Assembly (NCBI GenBank): GCA_037974965.1 | Contig: JBBPFI010000001.1 | Location: forward strand, 1,178,001 to 1,242,000 | From: Dacryopinax spathularia | Lineage: Eukaryota > Basidiomycota > Dacrymycetes > Dacrymycetales > Dacrymycetaceae | Length of the DNA: 64,000 bases | Direction of reading: 5' to 3' | Part shown: piece by piece, positions 24,901 through 35,117 of the stretch | Layout: the number at the start of each line of letters is the position of its first letter | Position numbering within the stretch: the first letter of the stretch is position 1 | Translations under genes and position numbers: made by a program | Notes under the pieces: model-generated | Database searches by the model: none | Told to the model about the DNA's origin: nothing | Seen by the model: the letters and a program-made list of their open reading frames with translations, nothing else

Positions 24901-25461
24901 ACACCTGCTAATACTGCCCCCAACTCCCCTAGCACTGGGAATGAAGAGTACGCTACTGCGCCATATGGCACGCACACACGGGTTGCGATGGACAAGATGG
25001 CCGAACAACCCATGGCGGCGCAGAACGGACTGCCAAACGGGGCTTCGATCGCCGTCCCCGCGTCAGCGGAAGAACAGCTCCGTCTCCTGCAGAGGCTCGT
25101 CCAGACTGCAGGCAATATCGAAGAATGCCGTCTCTTGGTCGATGGCTTCCTGATGCAGCGTGGGCTGAAGAGCGAATCCCCTGCGCCTCAGCCACCAGCC
25201 CAACCGACCACGTCCGCTCCCGGCACGCCGATAATCTCCAAGCCTCTTCCGCCTGAGCCGGCTTCCGAAGATAGCAAGGAGAAGTCTGTCATCGACTGGC
25301 TCCTTTCTGGCGACACGGAATACAGCGCCGCAGGTGAGAAGGTCACGCACAAGCTTGCGAGGCCAAAATCGCGCGATCGAACGCTCTCTGGTGGGCGGAA
25401 GAAGTCTCGCGAGCGTGTAAGGACGACTTCGCAGCATAAAATGCTCGCTTCCCCGGCTTGA
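21976..25461 (+). CDS. Large disordered protein with N-terminal H2A-like histone-fold segment
   Basis: I do not recognise a named family. Multi-exon gene; outer limits are given. After a short leader, residues of the first exons read RIKPDALRCVNVLLDELLWS and then ASLGKEAILEAEMELREYW. Across the next introns comes APASLYLTAILEHICG followed by VSRVVARDSSKTSASISDLYAALCED. This second part lines up by eye with histone H2A (alpha-2 APVYLAAVLEYL, then a loop and NAARDNKKTRI), so a histone-fold dimer-like unit is inferred. The remaining roughly 700 residues are Ser/Pro/Gln-rich and probably disordered, with two conserved-looking helices (DFADFADE and EEQLRLLQRLVQTAGNIEECRLLVDGFLMQ). It could be a chromatin or a cortical scaffold protein. 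A 90-nt in-frame candidate intron lies at 22004..22093. Confidence 0.65.
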
Positions 25462-26059
25462 TCGATACCAGCCAACTTCTGTTCGCCATGACTCCGCCCA
25501 TGCCCTTTTCGAATTCGTAATATACCTTATGCTTAACCTTGACTTTGCTGCGACCCACTCTCTCTAGTTCGGATCTCTCATCCTCGGCTATTGATGGGAA
25601 TGTTGGACGGACGGGCCCTACATTTTCGTTCTCCAACCTCCTGAATCCTTCTCCATTGTTGGTACCCTGCTTGCGCTCCCTCCTTTACTTTCTCGTTTCC
25701 TTTCTTTGATTCGTCTGATCATTGTTATATCGCTTTTCGGATGGCTCGCGGATAGCTGAACTTATCGGTGGTATAGCGGTCGGTTGTACGGGAATGCTAC
25801 TCGGGGCTATATAATGACACACGCTCGCGCCTTTGCCTCACAACTGGCTGTCGCTGATGGTAGTGCTATGCATTTCATTTTTGAGTGAAAGGTACCAATA
25901 ATACATGCGATATATGCGCCTTTCCGGCCACACAAAGGCGACATGAGAGTGCAACAAAGCGTTCCCAAGCCCCTAGCTCTTGCAACCCGTCCGTGCTCCA
26001 CCTCTCCTGGCATCGGCTTTCGATGGTTATGCCCCCATACGACCCTCCCCTCCACCTTC
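25462..26059. other. Convergent 3' flanks
   Basis: 3' UTR regions of the histone-fold protein gene and of RCF2. T-rich tracts and no coding signal seen. Confidence 0.55.
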
Positions 26060-27019
26060 CTAATCCTTCTTGAACACATTCTCGATCGACAGCCTCGTCC
26101 TGAGCACGGTCGAGACGGAGAGCCTGGGCTCATAAGGCGAGCTGGCCACGACGCCCTTCTCGGCCGAAGAGCCCATGGCGACCTTCTTCTCCACGGGCAC
26201 GGCACCGTGTTCCCTAGCGGCTTTCGCTTCGGCTTGCGCTTGCTTGCGGATCTCTTCGATGCGTTGTTCTTCTGCCAGCTGTGGAAAATGCATGAGTATA
26301 TGTTCTATAGAGTGGGAAGTGGGGTGGGCGGATGGGAGGGGACGTACGATATCGCGCCAGGAGTGGTCGACGGGCTTTTCGCGCGGCTTTGTGGAGAAGA
26401 GGAGGGCGGAGGCGATGATGGAGACGATTGTGAGGCCTTGAGCCCACATACGGACCTGGACAATCTACACAGGCCTTACGTCAGTATACACCGTAGGGTA
26501 TATGCGCGGAGACGATGTCTAACCTTTTGTGGGAAGCTCATGTACTTATCACGCATGATGATGCCTCCTGCGCCGAGCATCCCCAAGCCCCACCCGCCAA
26601 CAACCATCCCAAACTGGTGCCTCGCCGCATAATCATACGCCTTCTGCGGCAGGGTCATGTTCTCCCACCGCTTCAGCTCCTGCTGCGCCTCCTCATCAAG
26701 CTCCATCTTGCCCACGCCCTCCCACTGCGCGCGCTGGAACTTGTCGGACGCAGCCTCGGCCTGGATGACCGTTGCGGGCACAGTGACGAGCACGATCGAG
26801 AATGCCTTTAGTTGGAGCGGGAGTTGGCGGAAGTACGGCCAACGCTGGTTCAGGAAGTAGGCCATGCCGAGCGAGGCTGTCAGGCCGACTGCGAAGCCCG
26901 TTGCGCCGCCCTTGAGGGTTGCGCGGTAGTGCGCATCGGCTTCCTCTTTTGTGAGCAGCTAAGGTGACCGTCAGTCAATCTGCACCCCAACTTGCTGGCA
27001 TGCATGTCATTACCTTCAT
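26060..27019 (-). CDS. RCF2: Respiratory supercomplex factor 2 (HIG1 domain)
   Basis: Mitochondrial inner-membrane protein that associates with cytochrome c oxidase and III-IV supercomplexes. Exons 27019..27014, 26958..26524, 26464..26348 and 26278..26060 give 258 aa. The first coding exon is only Met-Lys (6 nt). The start MKLLTKEEADAHYRATLKGG is the characteristic Rcf2 N-terminus. It is followed by a helix (FAVGLTASLGMAYFLN), a second (LKAFSIVLVTVPATVIQ), and the HIG1-like pair DYAARHQFGMVVGGWGLGMLGAGGIIMRD and VRMWAQGLTIVSIIASALLF. The tail is charged with many Lys/Glu. Yeast Rcf2 is 224 aa; this protein is longer at its C-terminus. Confidence 0.88.
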
Positions 27020-27850
27020 GGCGCTACTATGAGGGAGAGGTTATTAGGTGTCGGAAAGGGGGAGATGGACAAATGCTAGTTATCGCTGTGATGGTCGTCT
27101 GAATGCAGGCCACACGCCAATCGCAAGCGAGGCAGATATATCGTTGACCGGACAAACACCTCCTCGAACGGTGTGACGACTCAGCCAACGCTCGTTACCG
27201 CGAAAGCAGTCCGGTGCGTTCACTCTCAGGGTTCAGCGGTGTTGGGACGGTTCGGAGTACTGCACCCGCAACCGCCCGCTTTGGGTGAAATTGCGTCAGC
27301 GGTCATTGTGCCGTCATATGGCCCCGATTGGGATGAGCAGAACGTGGAGCTGACAGATCGTTTCCATAAGCATAAAAATAAGCCATAAGGCCGCGGTTCT
27401 AACCAGGTAAAAGAGAGAGGAAAAGTTGGAAATTTGGCTGGTATATACGTGCAGTGCCTGTTTGTCCCGAATGAGGAGCAACAGGAGGCGAGTTGTCCCG
27501 AGTGTACGAGGAGGCGGTTGCGGCGGTGAGGTTGCGTTTACTCCGAGGAGTAAATAGTGGGAATCGGGTGCTCGGCGCGAATTCCCGGGCCGAGCGGAGA
27601 GACGCCGAGTTCTCACGCGCATCGCGTTTATCACCGCAAAAAGCAAGTTGAACAAACAACAATATCTTGAGCAACTTCTATAATGTATACCACATATATC
27701 TTGTCTATGCTTTACAACATCGTTTATATCCATGAAGTCTGTCGCCAAAATCTCGGATCAAGCGAAGCGTAGGCGTGTATACCAAGCATCTAACTACAGT
27801 AACATCATGATCGTGTTTGGTCTTTGCTTGACTGTCATCCTTGCAATCAT
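27020..27850. other. Spacer between RCF2 promoter and ferric reductase 1
   Basis: RCF2 upstream region and the 3' flank of ferric reductase 1. Open frames on both strands lack domains. Nothing else seen. Confidence 0.5.
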
Positions 27851-30002
27851 CTACCACCCAAATGTCTCAACATGCAAATCCACACTCGGCCGACCCTTGA
27901 GCACCTTGCCGAAACCAACAATTCCCTTCTCGGTCAAAGCTGCGCGGACGGCATTCGACAACCCTGCAGGTCCGCACACTATCAATGTCATCAGCACCTC
28001 CTCTTCTTCTCGACGTAAAGGACGTACCGCCAACAGAGACAGGCCCTTCGGACTCCAGGACGGCATGCTTGATGATCTCCCGCACATCGGGCCTGCCCGA
28101 GTGCACTTCCACGCCCAGCAGCCTGACCAACCCTGCAATCTCGCCCGCGCCCTGCTCGCCAGCAACATCCGAAAGAGTCTTAACGCTCGTAAAGCTGTTA
28201 CTCCTCGCCGGACTCTTCTCCCCTTCTCTGTTACTGGTGATCTTCTCCTTCTCGAGCTGGTTCAGGTCCAGCAGGGACTCGGTATGCGTCACCCAGAGGC
28301 TGATGCGCAGGTCCACTCCCTCTGGCGCGGACCGGATGAGTGCGGAAAGATCGCGGGCGATCCACTCGAGGTGCTGCGAATGCCTGACGACCCACACGAA
28401 CTCGACTCTTTTCGCAACCGCTTTTCCCGCTCTAGCTTTGCGCAGCACGTCGCCGAGCAGCGAAATTGTGTAGCTCACCCCGCTCCCGCCTGCAATTAGG
28501 AGGACGGTCGAATATTCGTCCAAGCTCGGAGGACACCCATACGCCCCATCGACCAGCGCTGTAACCTTACACTCCCCTCCCAGGGCTTGCGCACGCGCCA
28601 TCAGGCGCTTTGTGAACCCATCCCTGGCACGAACGATAAACTCCAGTTCTTGCACCCTGTTACTCAGCATTCCCAGTCCCGATGTCGCACCCTCCGGAGC
28701 GCAGGCGATAGTGAAAGGGTGCATCTCCCAGGGCATCCTACTCACCCCCGGCAAGCAAAGGAACGCGTGCTGCCCCGCTTTCCAGCCCATAGGCCGGCGG
28801 AGGGTGATCCGAAGTGTGCAGTCTGACAGGGCCTGTGCGTGGGCGTGAGCGGAGGGAAGGAAGAAGGCGCGGTTTGTGAGGATGACGCGGAGGGTGCGGG
28901 CGAGTCGGTCGAGTGCCCAGAGGGAGAGGGAGGGGAGGATCCAGTAGTTGTCCGAAGGCTTGTGGTAGTAGGCTCCGAGGAGGAAGAAGCTTTTTTCCGG
29001 GCGCGTCAGTATCACGTTGCCAGGTTTGCAGTGAGGGAGAGGAGGCTCACAAGACTAGGATGATATGACTCCAGAGGAAAACCTCGTAGAACTTTTGCCT
29101 GATCCAACGGAATCCGAGCAAGGTCGTGAGCGCGAAAGAGGTAAGGGAGACAGTACCCCATATCATGATCGGCTGATAGATCGCATGTGCGCCATTGAGG
29201 CCGATAAGATAGCGGCCAAACGCGTGGGTGCAGGACACTGCACGGTACTCAGTCATCCGGGCCAAGTGGAAGGTTTGAGGAGCCTTACGAATGAGAAGAG
29301 TCCGACCGGCGGAGCGGTGCAGGATGTTCAGCTTCTCGGGACCTACGCCCGTAAGGAAGGAGATGACGTTGTTCTTCCCTGCCAAGCCAACTACAAGGGG
29401 CGTCTGTCCTAGTGCGATCCAGGCATTCCGGTTTGCAAAGTCGCTCGGCCCGTTACCTATCACGAGCAAGAAATGGTCAGCATACTGAAAGATAAGGAGG
29501 CATGGAAGCGCGCACTCAGGACGTAGCCCCATGTCATACAGGCCAACATGTACGCGCTGCAGAAGAAGACTTCGATGACTGTCATCCGGATGTCGCGGTT
29601 CAAGCTGATAGGCATAGACCAGCGATAGAGAACGACCTTCCACAGGCTCGCGATCCCACCGGGAAGGTTCCTCCAGGAAGCAGCACCGTTGTTGCCTTGG
29701 GTGGTGGCTTCTCCTTCTCTGCCCTGGCATGCAGAAACGGAAGCGTGCCGACCACGACGAAGCCGGAAGGAGCGTCGAACCAGAGAGGCGCCGTACAGGA
29801 GCATCGCGACACCGACGAGGGCAGCGACGGACCACCACAGTTGAAGTGGATAGTTCTCAATCTGCCAGCTCCGGAATGCCTTCTGCGCATTCTGTGTCGA
29901 GGCAGCCTTGGTTGCGGAAGCGGCCGCCTTGGTGGCCGTCACGATGCCGGTCGTGGCGGACTTGCTGTGAACGGCCGTACCGTTTGTTGAGTAGGAGGAC
30001 AT
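27851..30002 (-). CDS. Ferric reductase transmembrane component, copy 1
   Basis: Plasma-membrane metalloreductase of the FRE/NOX superfamily: it passes electrons from NADPH through FAD and two haems to extracellular Fe(III) or Cu(II). Multi-exon; outer limits are given. The Ser/Thr/Ala-rich N-terminus precedes TM1 (WWSVAALVGVAMLLYGASLV). Further on are LAGKNNVISFLTGVGPEKLNILHR (haem His), a second His region THAFGRY, the FAD motif MHPFTIACAP, the NADPH motif LLIAGGSGVSYT, WVVRHSQHLEWI, the C-terminal VCGPAGLSNAVRAAL and a final ETFGW-stop. The terminal Trp next to the flavin is typical of ferric reductases. First of three tandem paralogues; its promoter side faces the mobile block at 31-41 kb. 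Confidence 0.9.
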
Positions 30003-31180
30003 GATGAAGTCTTAGGCGTTCTCCCAGTCTCAGATGTCGAGGCTCTGGTATCTTGACACCCCATGTTCATAGAGTTCTTATATGCAATTGTGCAGGTCAA
30101 ATCCTACAAATCCCTCTGGACGACGCAATGCGCTCGATCGGCTGTCTCGTTTACTGTGTTGGGTGAGGTGCTTCTCCCGCTACAGCATGTTGAAAACCGG
30201 TCATCCTGCCATGGGAAGAAGGACAATCGTTCGGGTGACGGGCCCCGAAAGATCAGGAACAGATAAATGGTTCGCGGAGGACTGATGTCGATGAGGTCCA
30301 CTGGAGTTTCGAGTCATCGGCCGATTCCGATACCCCATATGGTATGGTGTGAGCCATCGCAGAAGGTTCCGCAGGAGTAGTCGCCCAACAAGAATCACAA
30401 TACAACGAGGGAAGCGAGTAGCACGTTGATTAGTGTGTGTGTATCAGAGGAAAACTTTGAGAACGTGACAACCGGGGACCAAGGTGCGGCGGGACGGGAC
30501 CCTCTTACCGCAGGGTTGGCGCAGATCGCGCTTCGCTCCACGCGATTATCTACGGCTTCCGTCGGAGCATCATTCGCCACCCATCTAATCGTTTCTCGGC
30601 GATGTCCATATGCCCCTTCCTTCGCCATAGATGGGAAAGATTGTACCTTACAACTGGACTGCGGTACCTCGGGTTCGCGAGGCCTTACGTACAGTCTAAG
30701 CCCCTTCACAAGGGACTTCGTAATCGGACATTACCGGAGCCAATTGAACGTAATGTGTTCTTCACTATCTGCAAGGAGCACATGCGTGCTTTCGGTACGA
30801 TTCGATCACTTGGCGGTGACATTCCCGTTTGCGCGCCTCACTTTCCGATCTCTATGGATCCTAAACCGCTTACCATCACCGCGTTTCGGGCATATATTGA
30901 CGAGGTCAGGGAAGCAGGTTTAAGGTTCGCTCGGCGGGTCTGTTGCAGTCGGAGATAAGGTTAGCTTTGCTGGAATCCACTGAAGCTTAGGATAGGTAGT
31001 CTGGGGCTAGATTAATGGGTCGCTGTAAAGGTACAATTAGCTAATAACACGAAAAGGTTACATTTCTGTGTCTGAAATGCTCGCCAGTGCATGCCTTGGA
31101 CTAGTGGACTGGTAGTAGTACTAGCACTAGTACTAGTACTACTGAGTAGTACTCGAATGGTACTTCGAGTGCCACTTTTG
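30003..31180. other. Spacer between ferric reductase 1 promoter and mobile block
   Basis: No recognisable gene; two open frames at 30426..30923 and 30602..30958 have no domain. A GATAA core occurs near 30263 in the reductase upstream region, but without the full ATCWGATAA iron-GATA consensus, so no regulatory claim is made. A CTAGTA-type simple repeat (about 31110-31150) marks the approach to the mobile block, whose left end I could not define. Confidence 0.45.
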
Positions 31181-31220
31181 TGAGTTGTGTAGTTGTACCG
31201 ACCGAGGAGGCCGGTACAAC
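31181..31220 (-). repeat. Motif copy 1, with inverted half
   Basis: Complement form TGAGTTGTGTAGTTGTACC at 31181..31199, followed by an opposed partial copy. The arms GTTGTACCG (31192..31200) and CGGTACAAC (31212..31220) can form a hairpin with an 11-nt loop. Lies 3' of gene A, at the left edge of the block. Confidence 0.85.
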
Positions 31221-31274
31221 CACCTCCAGAAGCTGCACTCCCGGTGCAAGCAGCGAGCGTTGCATTAATATTGG

Positions 31275-31310
31275 TTGTGTAGTTGTACCGACCGAAGTCG
31301 GTACAACTAC
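31275..31310 (-). repeat. Motif copy 2, perfect palindrome
   Basis: The complement motif without its first bases leads into a perfect inverted repeat: 14-nt arms GTAGTTGTACCGAC (31279..31292) and GTCGGTACAACTAC (31297..31310) around the loop CGAA. Lies 3' of gene A. Confidence 0.88.
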
Positions 31311-31385
31311 GAGTATATTCATAACGGGTGACGCTCTTCTTACTTGTAACGACAGGTCTAGGTTTACGTACGCCTCAACTCCTCC

Positions 31386-32482
31386 TCAGTTCCCGATTCC
31401 CCCGCCCACGTTGTTCTCCAGGAGATCCACGCCGACTTTCACTAAAGAAGATATTAGTAGACAATTGAAGTAATAATTAAAAAGACTTACCGCCAGCTTT
31501 GGCGATCGAAGGGCCGTACTTGCCCAAAAACTTCTTCACAGCGGGGAAGACCTTCTCCTTTCCCTCGTGCGCCTGCTGGGCGAGGTGGTGAGTCGCCTCG
31601 GCGAGACGGTGCTTGGAGGGGCCGGCGTGACGAGCGCGGCGCTCCTCGTCGACGGCCTTCTTGCCGAGCTCGACGTGCTTCTCCCAGTGAGCGTCGTGGA
31701 TCTTCTGACGCTGCTCGCGCAGCGCCTCGGCTCTCTCCTTCTCCTCGAGGTGCAGCTCCTTGTAGCGGAGCTGCTTGCCGAGCTTGAACGCCGGCCCCTC
31801 AATTCGCTCGAGTTCCACCTGGAACTCCTCCGGGAAGATGTACCCGAGGTGAACGGGCGGCGTACGCTCTTCCTCGAGCTCCTCGATCGTCGGCAGGTTG
31901 AAGGTGACGGGGAGGGGCACGGTACGAGCGTCTTCCTGTCGGGGACGAGCGATCCTCGGGACCTCAGGTGCGTCCTGAGATGAGTCAGCTCTGGAATGTA
32001 TGCGTACCGACCTCAGTCGGTACAACTACACAACTCACCTGCGCCATCGCGTCCTCCTCCAACAAGGGGATGAGTGGCATACCAGCCACCATCGCGGGCG
32101 CACCCACGTCCCGCTCAACGCGGCGGACGGCGGCCACGACGGCAGCGGTAGGCACTCCCCCAGCCCCAGCCCCTCCAGCGCCCTCAACCCCTCCTCCAAC
32201 CCCCGCTCTCCCCATCCCAGCCCCACTCCCCTCTCCCATTACCTCCTGCGACGCATATATCTTCGTCGCACCTTGATCTTGCTTGTTGTCCGGCTTTCCG
32301 GACGATGACTTGCTCGAGCTCGAATCCCCGCTCGACTTGCGCGAAGGATGGACGATCTCCTCGGCCAGCTTGATATCAGAAAGCCCGCTGTGCGCATTGT
32401 CAAGCACAGCGGGCAGAGAGATGTTGGAGCCGAAGAAGGTGTTAGCGACCGATGACATCGAGTCGCTGTCGGGGTCGTCCAT
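31386..32482 (-). CDS. Unrecognised protein A of the mobile block
   Basis: Family not recognised. Three exons (32482..32039, 31974..31491, 31441..31386) give 327 aa. The N-terminal half is Ser/Lys-rich, then Gly/Ala-rich (low complexity). The C-terminal half is charged and probably largely helical: PTIEELEEERTPPVHLGYIF, then YKELHLEEKERAEALREQRQ, a His-rich stretch, and a basic/hydrophobic end (FPAVKKFLGKYGPSIAKAG) with a hydrophobic terminus VGVDLLENNVGGGIGN. Intron 1 (31975..32038) begins exactly at the end of motif copy 3 and takes its 5' splice site from it. It could be an element accessory protein or captured cargo. Confidence 0.7.
32004..32038 (+). repeat. Motif copy 3, supplies the 5' splice site of gene A intron 1
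   Basis: Core at 32019..32037, extended by C at 32038. The arms GTACCGAC (32004..32011) and GTCGGTAC (32016..32023) form a perfect short palindrome around CTCA. Read on the gene A strand, the copy starts GTGAGT directly after an exon ending CAG. Confidence 0.88.
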
Positions 32483-33132
32483 TGCTGATAGTCGTGGTTT
32501 GGAGGAAGAAAGGAAAGGCGCGAGCGAGAGGTTGATAGGGGTAAGTCGGCCGCGCGGGTTTTTTGTTTAGGGCGGACTCATACGAACTTCCAGATAACGA
32601 CGAAGCCGGATTTCGAGTCTTGATGAACCTGTGTGGCGGGAATGTAAGGAAATATCGGTGTTGAGTTGTGTAGTTGTACCGACCGAGCACGAGGCTCGTG
32701 CCAGCACGATACACGAGGCTGAGGTGAGGCTGGTTCTGCAGTGTAGAAGACAACGGTCGAGATGGGTGCGAATGAGTCGCAGGTCGTAGAGGTCGAGGAG
32801 CAAGCATTTTACAGTCGATATTTATGTATTGCTGAGGTAGAGGATTGCAAGATCTTGGACAATCGTATTCAGATTGGCGCCCGAACCTTGATCCTCGACC
32901 TTCATCCATATCGGGACCGGAAGCGATCTGGGGTACATACATGCTGACAACGCGAACAGCCCCTAGGCCAGCAAACCTCGTCTGTCTCTTAGTACTCTCA
33001 GGTTCACTTCCTACTCTACTGATATTCAAGGCAACTTCTAAGCAAACGTTAACCCAAGTGAGTCTAGGTATTGTTTTTGTTTTTCGTGGCGACTGCTAAC
33101 AGTAAAATTTTCAGTTTCTTTCCTAGCCTAAG
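32483..33132. other. Divergent promoter region of genes A and B
   Basis: 650 bp between the start codons of genes A (leftward) and B (rightward). It contains motif copy 4 and an adjoining hairpin. No further gene seen; small open frames at 32762..33099 lack features. Confidence 0.55.
32662..32702 (-). repeat. Motif copy 4 with adjacent hairpin
   Basis: Perfect complement form TGAGTTGTGTAGTTGTACC at 32662..32680, followed by GACC and then GCACGAG-G-CTCGTGC, a 7-bp stem hairpin. Lies between the divergent genes A and B. Confidence 0.85.
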
Positions 33133-34656
33133 ATGGCTGAAACTATCTCAAGTCCGCTGTCAGCCTCGAGCCCGAGGATCACAGCGGACAGTGAGGGAGA
33201 CCGTACGCACCCTGTCATTCATATGGGGTTATTGGCAGTGACTGACAGTAGTACAGATCTCGGCTCCCGATTCTGGCATTCTAGACGTGCCAGCCCCGAG
33301 CGAGCGGCTGGCGTGGTTGCTCGGGGCATGCAGAAGATCGCCGGAACCCGTCTCGGTCGGTACAACTACACAACTCACTTCGGCCTTCGCCTGCGGAAGG
33401 CCCCGGTAGCCGCCACTGCTACCAACCCCTCGACAGATATCGCCGGTTCTGCGAGCTCTGTCGACTCCGCTGCCCGCCTGCGGGGTAGCCCGGTCGCCGA
33501 CACTGCGATCACCCAACCTATGCTCGCCGATCCTGCGAGTGACCTCGGTCGGTACAACTACACAACTCAAGCTCCTCGCCTGCGGGGGAGCAACCCCGCT
33601 GCCCGCCTGGGGGGCAGCCCGGTCGCCGATCCTGCGATCACCCAACCTATGCTCGCCGATCCTGCGAGTGACCTCGGTCGGTACAACTACACAACTCAAG
33701 CTCCTCGCCTGCGGGGGAGCAACCCCGCTGCCCGCCTGGGGGGCAGCCCGGTCGCCGACAATGCGACCACCCAAGCCTTGGAATCTTCTTGCTCTGCAGA
33801 TGTCCAGGTGCCCGTGATTGCTGGGCAGGAGCTCAACCGCGTTCAGGTAGATGCTGATCCTGCATCTCCGCCTCTGTACTCTTCCCTCATCACCTCATCC
33901 AACCCCACCTCATCCAACCCCACCTCATCCAACCCCACCTCATCCAACCCCACCTCATCCAACCCCACCTCATCCAACCCCACCTCATCCAACCCCACCT
34001 CATCCAACCCCACCTCATCCAACCCCGCGTCACCTAACACCGATCTCGCCCTCCCCACGGTGCAGAACCTCGACACCACCCTAGTCCATTCTGTCAACAC
34101 CATCCCAACCACCACCATCCCATCCACCACCATCCCATCCACCACCATCCCATCCACCTTCACCTCAGCCAGCATCACGTCCAGCATCACCCCCACTTCC
34201 ACCATCCATCCTATCACCCATCCGACCAGTTCCGATCCCTGTGCTGATGATGATGGTGCTTCGGTCAACTCTGAAGTCCTTCCAACATACAAGAGGTGGG
34301 AAGACATCCCACCCATCTATGCAACGCTGCGCATTCCACCCGAATTCGCCAACGCTGCTCCTCCCAGTCGATTCTATCCAAGAGAGGATGTCCTCATCGC
34401 TCCAGCAGCTACTACGAGCTCTCGGGCAACTTCTAATGGCACCAATCCCCCTGCACGTCGCTCAGCAGCCTTTGCCTATGCGCTCCAGCATCACTACAAG
34501 TACCAGCCCCTCAGCAGCCGTTATAACCTCGATCCTGTCGGGATGGAGGCTATGGCACGTGCTGAAGCTGAGAGAGAGTGGGAGCAGGAGAGAGCAAGGA
34601 GGCACATGGGCTGGGCTGCTCAGCCTCAGGCTCATTTCATTCCAAGCGCAGCGTAG
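33133..34656 (+). CDS. Unrecognised repeat-rich protein B of the mobile block
   Basis: Family not recognised; a single exon of 507 aa. The first third contains three in-frame copies of the block's DNA motif, each translated GRYNYTT(H/Q). The last two sit in a 43-residue repeat (129-bp period) of the form LGRYNYTTQAPRLRGSNPAA plus ADPAITQPMLADPASD. The middle has eight SSNPT units and one SSNPA (15-bp tandem DNA), then IPSTT repeats. The C-terminal ~120 residues look like real globular or helical sequence: YKRWEDIPPIYATLRIPPEF, FYPREDVLIAP, YALQHHYKYQPLSSRYN, and an acidic/basic helix near MARAEAEREWEQERARRHMG. It could be a DNA-binding accessory factor, as TnpA is for En/Spm, but no known domain is visible. 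Confidence 0.65.
   Translation: MAETISSPLSASSPRITADSEGDRTHPVIHMGLLAVTDSSTDLGSRFWHSRRASPERAAGVVARGMQKIAGTRLGRYNYTTHFGLRLRKAPVAATATNPSTDIAGSASSVDSAARLRGSPVADTAITQPMLADPASDLGRYNYTTQAPRLRGSNPAARLGGSPVADPAITQPMLADPASDLGRYNYTTQAPRLRGSNPAARLGGSPVADNATTQALESSCSADVQVPVIAGQELNRVQVDADPASPPLYSSLITSSNPTSSNPTSSNPTSSNPTSSNPTSSNPTSSNPTSSNPTSSNPASPNTDLALPTVQNLDTTLVHSVNTIPTTTIPSTTIPSTTIPSTFTSASITSSITPTSTIHPITHPTSSDPCADDDGASVNSEVLPTYKRWEDIPPIYATLRIPPEFANAAPPSRFYPREDVLIAPAATTSSRATSNGTNPPARRSAAFAYALQHHYKYQPLSSRYNLDPVGMEAMARAEAEREWEQERARRHMGWAAQPQAHFIPSAA
33359..33698 (+). repeat. Motif copies 5-7, in frame inside gene B
   Basis: Three perfect cores at 33359..33377, 33551..33569 and 33680..33698, all read in the same frame as Arg-Tyr-Asn-Tyr-Thr-Thr. 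Copies 6 and 7 belong to a 129-bp tandem duplication; copy 5 stands outside it. Confidence 0.9.
33890..34025 (+). repeat. 15-bp tandem repeat coding SSNPT
   Basis: About nine units of TCATCCAACCCCACC inside gene B, keeping frame. Near-identical units suggest recent slippage expansion. Confidence 0.9.
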
Positions 34657-35117
34657 TCGAAGCATTCCGTCACCTTATGGATACGATGCTCCTTGTCCTA
34701 ACTAGCCGTCAGAGTTTTCCCCCTTTCCTCCACTAGGTATTTCTCTCCACCGCACAACCCTCTGCGGTTGTTCTTTCCATTCCTTTCTTGTACTCTTGTG
34801 ACAACGTCCTGTATTGGCCTTTGTGCCACAGCCAACTTAATTCACTCTTTGGAAATACGTATTGGCGCCCAGGAAGCAGAAGTCCGACGCAGTGGAAGGT
34901 TCTTCCTGGACCCTGGCCTTCTTTGCTAATCAGGAAGTCCTCGTTGTTGCCTGCCAACATAGCAACCAAGGGCTCACCTCACACGCTCCTCTTTCCTTCC
35001 TAGTCCGCCGGTATTGTAGATACAGGAGAGAGATTCGAGGGGAAGGATGCCAAGGTACGCCTGCTGTAAGTTCCTCCCGCGAAAGCTTGCTCACTGTCCT
35101 CTAGCCCTACTTCGAAG
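34657..35117. other. Spacer between gene B and transposase
   Basis: 461 bp, likely the promoter of the transposase gene. No motif copy and no gene recognised. Confidence 0.5.

Noticed and set aside
27720-28499. Plus-strand 255-codon open frame over ferric reductase 1
   Set aside because: Lies entirely opposite the NADPH-binding exons of the reductase, whose motifs are unambiguous on the minus strand.
30240-30275. GATAA site upstream of ferric reductase 1 as an iron-responsive GATA-factor site
   Set aside because: Only the GATAA core is present, not the extended ATCWGATAA consensus; such cores occur often by chance.
30426-30958. Two overlapping open frames (165 and 118 codons) left of the mobile block
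   Set aside because: No recognisable domain, no splice continuation, and they overlap each other in different frames. May be decayed sequence, but not supportable as a gene.
33229-33774. Long minus-strand open frame containing SCVVVPTEV repeats
   Set aside because: It is the opposite-strand reading of gene B; its repeats are the complement of the DNA motif and its composition is not independent evidence of a gene.
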